From the NCBI GenBank assembly GCA_051453625.1, contig JBOZIK010000001.1:270143054-270171027 (forward strand): a stretch of 27,974 bases of DNA. Direction: 5' to 3'. Source of the DNA: Welwitschia mirabilis. Taxonomy: Eukaryota > Gnetophyta > Gnetopsida > Welwitschiales. Position 1 is the first letter of the stretch; each line of letters opens with the position of its first letter. Position numbers and translations under genes: made by a program. The notes under the pieces are model-generated. The model was not told where the DNA came from, searched no databases, and worked only from the letters and a program-made list of their open reading frames with translations. Of this stretch, positions 20,480-27,974 are shown in pieces.

Positions 20480-20960
20480 TCATGGTGACAAGGTAACTAA
20501 CAATATTAGCATACCAAGGATGAGGATGAGTAGAAGAAATGGCAAAATGTTGTTCGTATAGAAAGAAAAATTAATTATAAAATCATTAATAGATGAAGAA
20601 AGATGTGATAAATGATCTGCTATACTATTATTCTTTTCTACTTTATTAATGATGGTTAAATTAAGTTATTTCATGAGGAGGATTCATCTAATAAATCTAG
20701 CACTAGAATTTTTCTTAGTCATGAGTTATCTAATTCCTTCATGGTTGATATAAATATTCATGTAAAAGCTTAAAAGGTAATGTCTAAGCTTATCAAGGCA
20801 AAAAATAATTACTAACATTTCTTTTTCTATAGTAGTATAATTTGTTTGAGCTTTAGATAAAGTTTTACTATGATAAACCTTAAAATCATTTTCATATTTT
20901 TATTTAAGCATTCCATCCATGATAATATTACTAAAATCACACATTAATTAAAATATCTTA
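20480..20960 (-). pseudogene. gypsy RNase H and linker, inactivated
   Basis: From right to left on the minus strand: LMCDFSN (near 20930-20950), matching 'LMCDAS' with the first acidic residue present; VYHSKTLSKAQTNYTTIEKEM (split over about 20815-20880), the central block with Glu in 'EKE'; CLDKLRHYLLSFYMNIYIN, where the 'TDH' Asp is Asn; and NNSIADHLSHL (about 20605-20640), keeping the final Asp. PHPWYANIVSYLV (about 20487-20527) is the conserved linker leading into the integrase zinc finger. Stops lie between these blocks. Confidence 0.85.
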
Positions 20961-21790
20961 TTCCAATTAGATCCAATTATAATAGGAGCAAAAGAAATTT
21001 TATGTCTAAGTGTATTAAAAGTAAGCTGACAAGATTCATTTCAATTAAATTTAGTTTCATTTTCAAGTAATAAGTGAAGGGGTTTATAATTTTTTGCATA
21101 ATCTTGGATAAAGTAATGATAAAAATCATAATGACTAAGGAAGGATCAAACTTATTTTAAATTCATTAGAGGAGTTAGGTTTTTAATGAAACTAGCTTTT
21201 TGATGATCCATTCTAATTTCTTTATTAGAAATGTGATGACCTAAGATAATTCCACTATCAACTAAAAAGAAAATTTTCTTCCTACTTAAATGTAAACTAT
21301 TAGTAATGCATCTACTAAGGACTTTTTCTAACTTGAAATCATCCATAAGAATTTATATTAAATCCTCTAACATATTAGAAAAAAATACCCATCATTGCAT
21401 GTTAAAAAGTACTAAGGGCATTTCAAAGTCTAAAAGACATACATCTAAAAGTGAAAGTTTCAAAGTTAAAGTAAAAATAGCTTTATCCTAATCCTCACTA
21501 GTAATACAAACCTGATTGTAAGCACTATACCCAAGATGAAAACAATAAAAATCATGTCTTATATTCTATCAAGTATCTAATCAAGAAAAGGTAAAGGACA
21601 ATTGTCTTTGTTTATTACTTTGTTTAACTCTTTAAAATTAATACACATTATCCACTTTTTATTTTTATTAGGTACTATTATCAAAGATCTAAACACTCAC
21701 TATTAGCTATAGAATAAATTATTCTAGCATCCATTAATTTAATGATTTCATCTTTTATAAATTATTTAAGGGTTGTATTTAGTTTACATT
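20961..21790 (-). pseudogene. gypsy reverse transcriptase, inactivated
   Basis: IKLMDARIIYSIANSE (about 21695-21745) is the RT entry. WIMCINFKELNKVINKDNCP (about 21595-21655) and the following LPFLD give the fingers. GYSAYNQVCITSED (about 21490-21535) contains the block where other members have the first catalytic Asp just before GYS. MDDF at 21335-21346 keeps the two Asp of the YADD-type box. LEKVLSRC comes directly after it, so the roughly 10 residues normally in between are deleted. FLVDSGIILGHHISNKEI is the conserved thumb motif, and PLHLLLENETKFN with APIIIGSNWN (about 20965-21090) closes the domain. Several CAG/CAA codons are now stops. Confidence 0.88.
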
Positions 21791-21959
21791 AAGGTTACCT
21801 AATAGGTTTTGCATTATTTATATGATAAATTTTATGTTGAATAATAGAGCTAGGAATCACTATTAAATATTTTTGGAATTAAGCAAATGTATTAACCTTG
21901 GATTTCAAAAGTGAGATTAAAATTAACTCTTACTAAGAGAAGTGATTTTCATTTATTAT

Positions 21960-22578
21960 CAAAGGTTTATTTTGATCATTACATAGAAATATATATTTTA
22001 GTTCACTGGGTAAAGGTTTTAGATTCAAATTCATATTTTTTTAAATTAATTTTTTTATCAAATATGACTATCATCTTAGACTGTTATTCAAAAGACAATA
22101 GTATATGAACTCCCTTAAAATATAGAATCTTAGTCTTACTTAAATTTCAAACTTTTTCATAGCTTATATTTACAAGTTTTTACTCTCTTGATCAAAATAG
22201 TCAGTTTCTAAATGCTCATAATTAAGTTGATCATCATCATAAGCTTTTAAAATATCTACTTCAAGTGAATCATTAAATAAAGTTAGCTTATGAAGCATGA
22301 GGATCTTTCTTCAAGTGTATGATGTTATAAAAATAAACTAGGTTTAATCTCTTCTTCAACATTTAGTTCATCAATTAAGTCTTTTTCAGTAGCATCAAAT
22401 ACTCTAATAGTAAACTTATTATTTCCTAGATGAATTTCTTTATTGTAGTCCTCATATCAATAATACAATGAGTTATTACAAAAAAATATTTACCTAAAAG
22501 TAATGGATAACTTATATTATGCTCAAATTTAATTACAAACACATCTATAACATAAAATTCTTCTTCTATTTGAAACAC
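21960..22578 (-). pseudogene. gypsy protease region and PR-RT linker
   Basis: EEEFYVIDVFV (about 22525-22557) and YPLLLGKYFF (about 22478-22510) match the end of Athila-type retroviral-like proteases ('F.VLD', 'P.ILGRPFL'). The part with the catalytic Asp is in or beyond the gap at 22579. Further on, LNLKPLPSELKYIFLC (about 21975-22030) is the linker motif that precedes RT in this group. The middle, 22040-22470, is poorly preserved but acidic, as usual for this linker. Confidence 0.75.
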
Positions 22579-23266
22579 NNNNNNNNNNNNNNNNNNNNNN
22601 NNNNNNNNNNNNNNNNNNNNNNNNNNNNNNNNNNNNNNNNNNNNNNNNNNNNNNNNNNNNNNNNNNNNNNNNNNNNNNTTGTCATCAAATTTTGCAATTT
22701 TAATCTTAGAGCTTGGAAAATCCTTAGAGACTAAAAGCCTTAGAATATCTTAAAACCATCGAATCTTTGTTCAATTTTGGGAATGGTTTTATGATTTTTC
22801 ATTTCATCCTTGATTGTTTTATGAACTTATTTTATTCTTGGATGTTATTGTCTAATTTTTGCATCCCTTTCTATTGTCAAATTTTGCATTTCTTAAGAGC
22901 ATGTTTATTTTATATACTATTAAAGCTTGTAAATTTTATATGTAATTTGAATGCCATGTTTTGTTTAAGATATCTCTTCTTATTGACCTTTTTCATAATG
23001 TTTTAACTTGATGACCTTATTGATTTATATTGATATATACTAGTCTACTAAAAAATTTACCTCTAGAAAGTAAAAGGGAGAAGATGAAGTCCCCTCCAGA
23101 TATTATGCATGTAAGTTATTACATATTATCTCCAAAGAATAAAGGAAGTAGCTAATTTTCCTTTGGATAATTGCAACTAAATAATTTGAAATGTTATTTG
23201 AATATATTTTGCAATGCATTAGATTGTTGAAAGTACATATTAAATTATTGGCGTTGCATTCTTGAT

Positions 23267-23482
23267 TTGTTTGGGTTACATATCAATTTTATTTATAATC
23301 TTATCTCGACCTTGAAAACCCCTTTTCCCAACCTTACCATGGACCATACTAGGAACTATGAAGGTATAGTTCTCACCCATGCCTATTATGTAGGAAATGC
23401 TTTAAGGAATGAGGTAAAAAAAACATTAAAGCTAGTTGTCTCCTATGAAATCTTCTCATTCTTGAATACAATTAGTCATTGA
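23267..23482 (+). other. short frame conserved in family L LTRs
   Basis: A 71-codon frame contains FPNLTMDHTRNYEGIVL and LKLVVSYEIFSFLNTI. The equivalent frames in copies A (around 3770-3955) and C (18315-18557, then frameshifted) give very similar words (AMDHIGNYKGIF, CLLCRKC, LKLVVSY), but each is broken at a different place. Similarity at the amino-acid level may simply reflect DNA homology. I recognise no domain. A captured host exon or chance are both possible. Confidence 0.25.
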
Positions 23483-23488
23483 TGTATC

Positions 23489-23495
23489 TATAAAT
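23489..23495 (+). promoter_or_regulatory. candidate TATA box in LTR copy D
   Basis: TATAAAT lies in the conserved block gatgtatctataaatcctagga, as in copies A and C. Confidence 0.4.
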
Positions 23496-23996
23496 CCTAG
23501 GAATATTATTTTTAACTACATTTCTTGTAATTTTTCATTTAAAAAAATCTATGTATTTAAGGCTTTAAGTGAAGATTCTATAACTTGAAGATAAATTATT
23601 AATCATTAATAATAGTATTTCTTTGGTACAAGCTAATAATAATGTATATACATATTTTATTTTAAGAATTCTATTTAGATAGTTTAAAGTTTTTCCTAAA
23701 ATATTTTAAGAAAGTTATTATTCATAACTTAACTATTATCGAATTAATTATAAAAGGAGTTATAATTATCTTGAAGAAGTTATGTTACATGATAGTATAG
23801 AGATAAACAAATTATTACCTATAAGGGATAATTTTATCATATTAGATATAATTCATAATGTTATTATAATATCTTAAATATTGCGTTATGTTCCCTTGCT
23901 TTACATAGTTCATTATTTTTTAGGAACATTAGATGTTAAATCTTAAATTTAATAGAAATTATAATTAATTAAAAAATTGTTATCATAATTATGAGT

Positions 23997-24092
23997 AATA
24001 GTGGAGTAGGAGGAACACCTTGGGTTCAAAAGTATGACCTTTTCATTAATTCCTATGTCCTCTTATCACTATTCTAGCTAAGCCAGACATTA
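23997..24092 (-). repeat. tRNA-like block, copy D (antisense)
   Basis: The minus strand has TGGCTTAGCTAG (A box, 11 of 12) and a CTTTTGAACCC B-box relic. Arms 23997-24014 and 24059-24073 remain complementary. Confidence 0.5.
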
Positions 24093-24155
24093 GATAAAAG
24101 AAATGTTTCAACAAATAAGATTCAATCATTAGACAACTATATTACAATTACATTT

Positions 24156-24166
24156 TGGTATCAAGC
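24156..24166 (+). other. upstream primer-site-like motif, copy D
   Basis: TGGTATCAAGC is preceded by ttacattt, the canonical site minus one G. It is the upstream member of a duplicated module; in copies A and B the downstream member is the better one. Confidence 0.5.
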
Positions 24167-24203
24167 TAGAAGAAAATTTTAAGTACAAAATTAGATCATT
24201 ATA

Positions 24204-25497
24204 AAATGTTATGGGGTCATGTTAATTGAAAAAAGCCTCATTTCCTTATTGAAAATTCATATCTTCAATTGAATGATAAACATCTTCTTAATCTTACTAG
24301 ACATTCTAAAGAGTCCTTAAAATCTTCTTGGATACTATCTTTAAGTACTTTCTTACATGCATTATATGATTATATTCATGATTTATGTCATTTAAATAAG
24401 AGGCTATTCTTTAAAGATATTTATCACTTCTCTATCTCTTCTTTAAAATCTGAAATTAGTGTTATCAAAGTTTTATAATTTTATTGTTTTTACCTCCAAT
24501 TGGTTTTACTGAAAAATGATTGTATACCTTTTATGATTTATTAATTGGTGAATATTTGGTTTGGTCTTTATCTTTCTGAGAGAATGAAATATCCTAAGAT
24601 AATAGCCTTAAGAATAAAGCTTTCTTTTTCTTTCTTTTTAATAAAAGTGCTGAATAGATTTTAGGATTTGGATAAATTTTCTTTTACTTTGATTTGGTAT
24701 TTCCTTTTTGCTGTGATGTTTTTATACTTTTTTCTTTCATTTCTATTTTAAGTAATAAATTAATCTCTACATGATTATGTTCTTATCTTTTAGAGAAAGT
24801 ACATTTTTAATGGCTCAGTTGAATTTTTAATTTAAACACTAAGGAAATTCTAAAAAATAAACAAAGGTTAAAAATCCATAAATCATGAAATCTTAAACAT
24901 GATAGAAGCAATTGTTTTAAAATTCATGCTACCATTATCTAAATTCTTTCTTGGCTTATTTTTTAAATAACATCATGCTATCACTTAAACATCTTTTAAA
25001 ATTGACTTATGTTTTACTTTATAAAGTTTCCATGACTAGTAATTTTTTTAGTTAGGCATTAAAGTAATAAGATTAGATTCACCCAATCTTAATACATTCA
25101 AATATCTATGAACTTCATTTGAAGGAAGATGCTTAGGTTTTTTTTGTGTGTTCTCTCAATAGTGTAAGTCTTTGGTTGTTGGGGGTGTTCTTTCTTATCT
25201 TTCACCTCATTTCTTCACCTTTGTATTTGTGAGTGTATGGTTATGTGAGATTTATTTTAAAGAACTATTTATTTTTAAAAAAGAGAGAAAAAAGAAGAGA
25301 AATAATAAGGATCATGATCTATTATTTTTATGCTAAATACATGGTCACCATGGTGTTCTACTACACTAGGGTAAATTATCCTAAAAGGGACTTTTGATAG
25401 TGTTAATAGTGATGGTAACTCCATTGGGGCTCAGTTGGCCATGTTTTATAGGTTCCTACTTCTTTGAATATGGTTTCACTCCCCTCATCATAGATTA
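24204..25497. other. anonymous AT-rich DNA
   Basis: I see no recognisable gene. A 69-codon plus-strand frame at 24269-24478 has no motif I know. A purine run (aaaaaagagagaaaaaagaagagaaa-like) lies near 25276-25302. Confidence 0.6.
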
Positions 25498-27366
25498 AAA
25501 TAAAATACTTTAAGCATATGGAATTAGTAATGTTACTAGTATTATTAGAGGCATTGCTTGTTTCCTAGACTTATTTTATTTACTATATTATCACATGGTC
25601 ATTTTACTTTTAATAATTTAGGTGTGTTTTTATGTGTTACTAGGTAAGTTCATTTTTGGCAGATTTTGAACTTATCATTCATTGTTTGAAAAAATTAGTT
25701 ACTTAGCATCATCATAATCATTGCCTATTTAAGTGGTACTTTATGGATTCTTTGCATTATGTTATGTATTTTTCATTAGGTGATGTTATGATTTCTTCAA
25801 TAAGGATTTGCTAAGTTTGCATTTATGGTAGGTACACAATGTTTTTCATGTTTGTAAGTTGTGCATTTCTATTTTATTTTTCTTAGTTATTTTCTTGGGT
25901 ATTTCAAAGTCATTTTGGTACTTTTTCATTACAAATGCTTAGGACTTAAATCATTTAGAAGTTTCTAATTAATTTTTATTTTCTATTTGTAATTTTTTAT
26001 TTAAAAGATAATTTTCTTTTTGCAAATAAATTTTCTTTATTTTATGATGCTCATTTTTTCCATGTTTTTGAGTAAATAGTTCTTTGATTTAATTTTCTTC
26101 TTAAGTTTTGATGCATGTAGTACTATTTTTTAATAATTATAAGTTTATGGCATATTTATCTTTAATGGCTCATTTATCTTCCTTAGCTTGGTGTATTTAC
26201 CTCCTTATCATGCCTTATTTTTTATAATTCTTAATTATTTCCCATCTTTCAAACTCTTTCATACCTTCCTTAAACCTACTTGGTGCTATCTGAGCTTAAA
26301 TGATTTTGCTAGTAATTCCAAATTTTTTTATCTTTTTGAAAGACCCTATCATCCTCTATGTTGTTCACATGATAAGGTAGATNNNNNNNNNNNNNNNNNN
26401 NNNNNNNNNNNNNNNNNNNNNNNNNNNNNNNNNNNNNNNNNNNNNNNNNNNNNNNNNNNNNNNNNNNNNNNNNNNNNNNNNNAAATAAAATACTTTTAGG
26501 CTATGAAACTAATGATTCTCTTGATGTTATCAGAGGCATTACTTATTTCCTAGACTCATTATGTTTATACTATTTCCAAATGATTATTTCACTTTTGAGG
26601 ATTCAGGTTTATTTTGAGGTGTTATTAGGTGAGTTCATTTCTGGTAGCTTTTGATCTTGCATTTATTATTTAAAAACATTAGTTAGTTACCATTATCATA
26701 ATAACTACCTTTTCAAGTGGTACTTTTTGAGGATTCTACATTATGTCATGCATTATTAGTTAAGTGATTTTATGAATTCTTGTATGAGAGTTTGCTAGGC
26801 TTGAGTTTAGTATAGGTATGCAATCTTCTTCATATTCTTAGTTGTTCATTTTCATTTTTTTCCCATTAGTTCTTTTCTTTTATAATTCAAAGTCATTCCC
26901 ATACTTTTTCATTATAAATGCTTGGGACTTGATCATTTAGTAGTTCTCTTATTGATTTTTTTATTTTCATTTGCTGCTTTTATTTATAGAAGTTGATTTT
27001 TTTTTTACAAATAAACTTTCTTAGTTTATGATATTATATTTTTCCATCTATTCTTTTATATATTTTCAAGTTTAATTTTCTTTATTTTTTGCTTTTGAGT
27101 TTTGATACATCTAATACTATTTTTCAATGATTATAAGTTCACAGCACATTTCATCTATCTTTCTTAGTTTGGTACATTTACCTTCTTTATCATGAATTGA
27201 TTTATCATAATGATTTAGCCATTTTTCATATTTTGGACTCTATCATACTTTTTTGAAGCCTACTTGATGCTATCTGAGCTTAACTAATTCTACTAATAAT
27301 TCCAAAATTTCTAATATTTTAAAAAACCATTATCATCCTCCTTGTCATCTAGACAACTAGGTAGAT
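25498..27366 (+). repeat. diverged tandem duplication, about 985-bp period
   Basis: 25498-26382 and 26483-27366 align in the same orientation with an almost constant offset (985 at the start, 984 at the end). Shared blocks are aaataaaatactt, 'agaggcatt.cttatttcctagact', 'aagtggtactttttgga', 'aaatgctt.ggactt', 'tgctatctgagcttaa' and 'tcatcctc..tgt'. Identity looks like roughly 70%, so this is old and not an assembly echo, even though a 100-N gap lies between the units. No coding motif was found in either unit. Confidence 0.8.
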
Positions 27367-27380
27367 GATAAATACATATT

Positions 27381-27461
27381 TTTTGAGTATTAACTCTTTA
27401 TCTTTCATTTTTATACTATTTTTTGAGTATTAATCTTTATCTTTCATTTTTTTAATACTAT
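27381..27461 (+). repeat. 40-bp direct tandem repeat
   Basis: 27381-27420 and 27421-27461 both begin ttttgagtattaa, continue tctttatctttcattttt and end atactatt. Confidence 0.85.
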
Positions 27462-27589
27462 TTTATGACCTTTCTTTCATGCTCAAAATACTGCTCTGAG
27501 GACTACCTGTTTTTCTTAGTTATACTTAACTTGCATATGGATCTTTATCCTTCTTAAATTAATGTAATACGAGATGTATTGATTAAACT

Positions 27590-27607
27590 GGGCTGGGGGA
27601 GGAGGGG
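27590..27607 (+). other. G-rich island
   Basis: GGGCTGGGGGAGGAGGGG is the only strongly G-rich run in the right-hand 10 kb. It could be a polypurine or 'ggggga' linker relic of a gypsy element, or a weak G-quadruplex former. Confidence 0.5.
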
Positions 27608-27974
27608 AAATATATATATTTTAAGATATTTTAAGCAAGTTTTAAATATTTGAGTGTTATTTTTACATTTTCTAAGACATATCTATAGTGTACTAATCTC
27701 ATTCTGAATGCCTGCTATTTGAGTGCTGTGCATTACGGATATTATTTAATAAAATATGTACTTAACAATAGAATACTTGTAGTTTGCTTTCCATGTAGGA
27801 ATGATACAAGCAATTCATGAGATCATGGATAAAGGGCATAATATTATTATTGATTATTTTTAATGTATTTTCCTTGTAAGTTGTTTTTATAAACTTAATA
27901 TTTGATCTATGAATATCCTTTTTGAGTTATTACTTATTCTGATAATACATGCAATCATCTATCTAAGTTATTAT
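27608..27974. other. anonymous AT-rich DNA
   Basis: No gene, RNA or element motif is recognised up to the window end. Confidence 0.6.

Larger units (their letters stand above)
19416..22578 (-). mobile_element. Athila-like Ty3/gypsy pol fragment
   Basis: Read right to left on the minus strand, the order is protease, RT, RNase H, integrase, the Ty3/gypsy order (integrase last). Wording in RT (MDDF in place of YADD), RNase H (ADHLS.L) and the integrase tail (VILYHTRIHLL) is that of the Athila/Tat side of plant gypsy. No gag and no LTR of its own are visible: the right end is a gap and the left end stops abruptly at the family L LTR. All frames have stops. The plus-strand 143-codon frame at 20130-20561 is a shadow of it. 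Confidence 0.88.
22679..24203 (+). repeat. family L LTR, copy D
   Basis: It aligns with copy C from about 17840 onward and ends ...gatcattata at 24203, equivalent to cattaca in copy B. The next bases (tgttatggggtc) are at best a very poor primer-binding site, and the following DNA does not match the family L interior. It is therefore probably a 3' or solo LTR, or a 5' LTR with deleted interior. The first bases of the LTR are lost in gap 22579-22678. Confidence 0.65.

Noticed and set aside
20130-20561. 143-codon plus-strand open frame
   Set aside because: It lies opposite the integrase zinc finger and the RNase H linker of the minus-strand gypsy element, whose motifs (CATCQCYGN, FHWP, PHPWYAN) are clear. 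The plus frame is a shadow.
25341-25351. Short palindrome atggtcaccat
   Set aside because: It is an 11-base palindrome with no repeat, promoter or neighbour to give it meaning; chance is adequate.
1-27974. CRISPR array, prophage, bacterial defence or biosynthetic system
   Set aside because: There are no regularly spaced short repeats with unique spacers, no bacterial ribosome-binding context and no relevant proteins. The content is plant retrotransposon debris.

Overview
This window is repeat-rich, AT-rich and CpG-poor nuclear DNA, almost certainly from a seed plant. The evidence is a Ty1/copia element with plant-type LTRs, several primer-binding sites complementary to initiator-Met tRNA, and an Athila-type Ty3/gypsy pol remnant. 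I see no intact host gene, no bacterial-style operon, no CRISPR array and no rRNA. Every recognisable coding stretch is a decayed retrotransposon. The assembly is gapped: N runs lie at 1395-1494, 2357-3255, 3572-3671, 6365-6496, 7718-7817, 8058-8157, 9137-9236, 9499-9598, 10216-10315, 10657-10698, 11796-11895, 22579-22678 and 26383-26482. Most are exactly 100 Ns, and several are flanked by duplicated sequence, as when overlapping contigs are left unmerged.

Layout, left to right. (1) 1-2356: two minus-strand copies of one copia family, each with a gag (UBN2 type) remnant plus LTR. The right copy keeps a tRNA-iMet primer-binding site and a gag start; the left copy has lost both in a deletion. 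(2) 3256-6138: copy A of a long LTR family on the plus strand (here called family L), with a primer-binding site at 4719-4730 and non-coding interior. (3) 6139-11795: a nearly full-length plus-strand Ty1/copia element, with gag, protease, integrase, reverse transcriptase and RNase H in order, a polypurine tract and both LTR starts. It carries many stops and frameshifts and is inserted into the interior of copy A. (4) 11896-about 17500: copy B of family L, comprising the 3' part of an LTR, a primer-binding site and about 5 kb of interior with no recognisable protein. (5) About 17500-19415: copy C of the LTR, starting near a CACTTCCA-rich degenerate minisatellite. (6) 19416-22578: an Athila-like gypsy pol on the minus strand (integrase, RNase H, RT, protease), cut on the left exactly where LTR C ends. 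(7) 22679-24203: copy D of the LTR. (8) 24204-27974: anonymous AT-rich DNA with a roughly 985-bp diverged tandem duplication.

The most interesting structure is inside family L. All four LTR copies carry, antisense, a tRNA-like block with a polymerase III A-box-like and B-box-like motif, bracketed by a complementary pair of arms that could fold into a long stem. The same LTRs carry a tandemly duplicated 'LTR end + primer-binding site' module. Family L looks like a large non-autonomous (LARD-like) retrotransposon; this is inference, because no complete copy is visible here. The elements form a nested, old mosaic, and none looks capable of moving.
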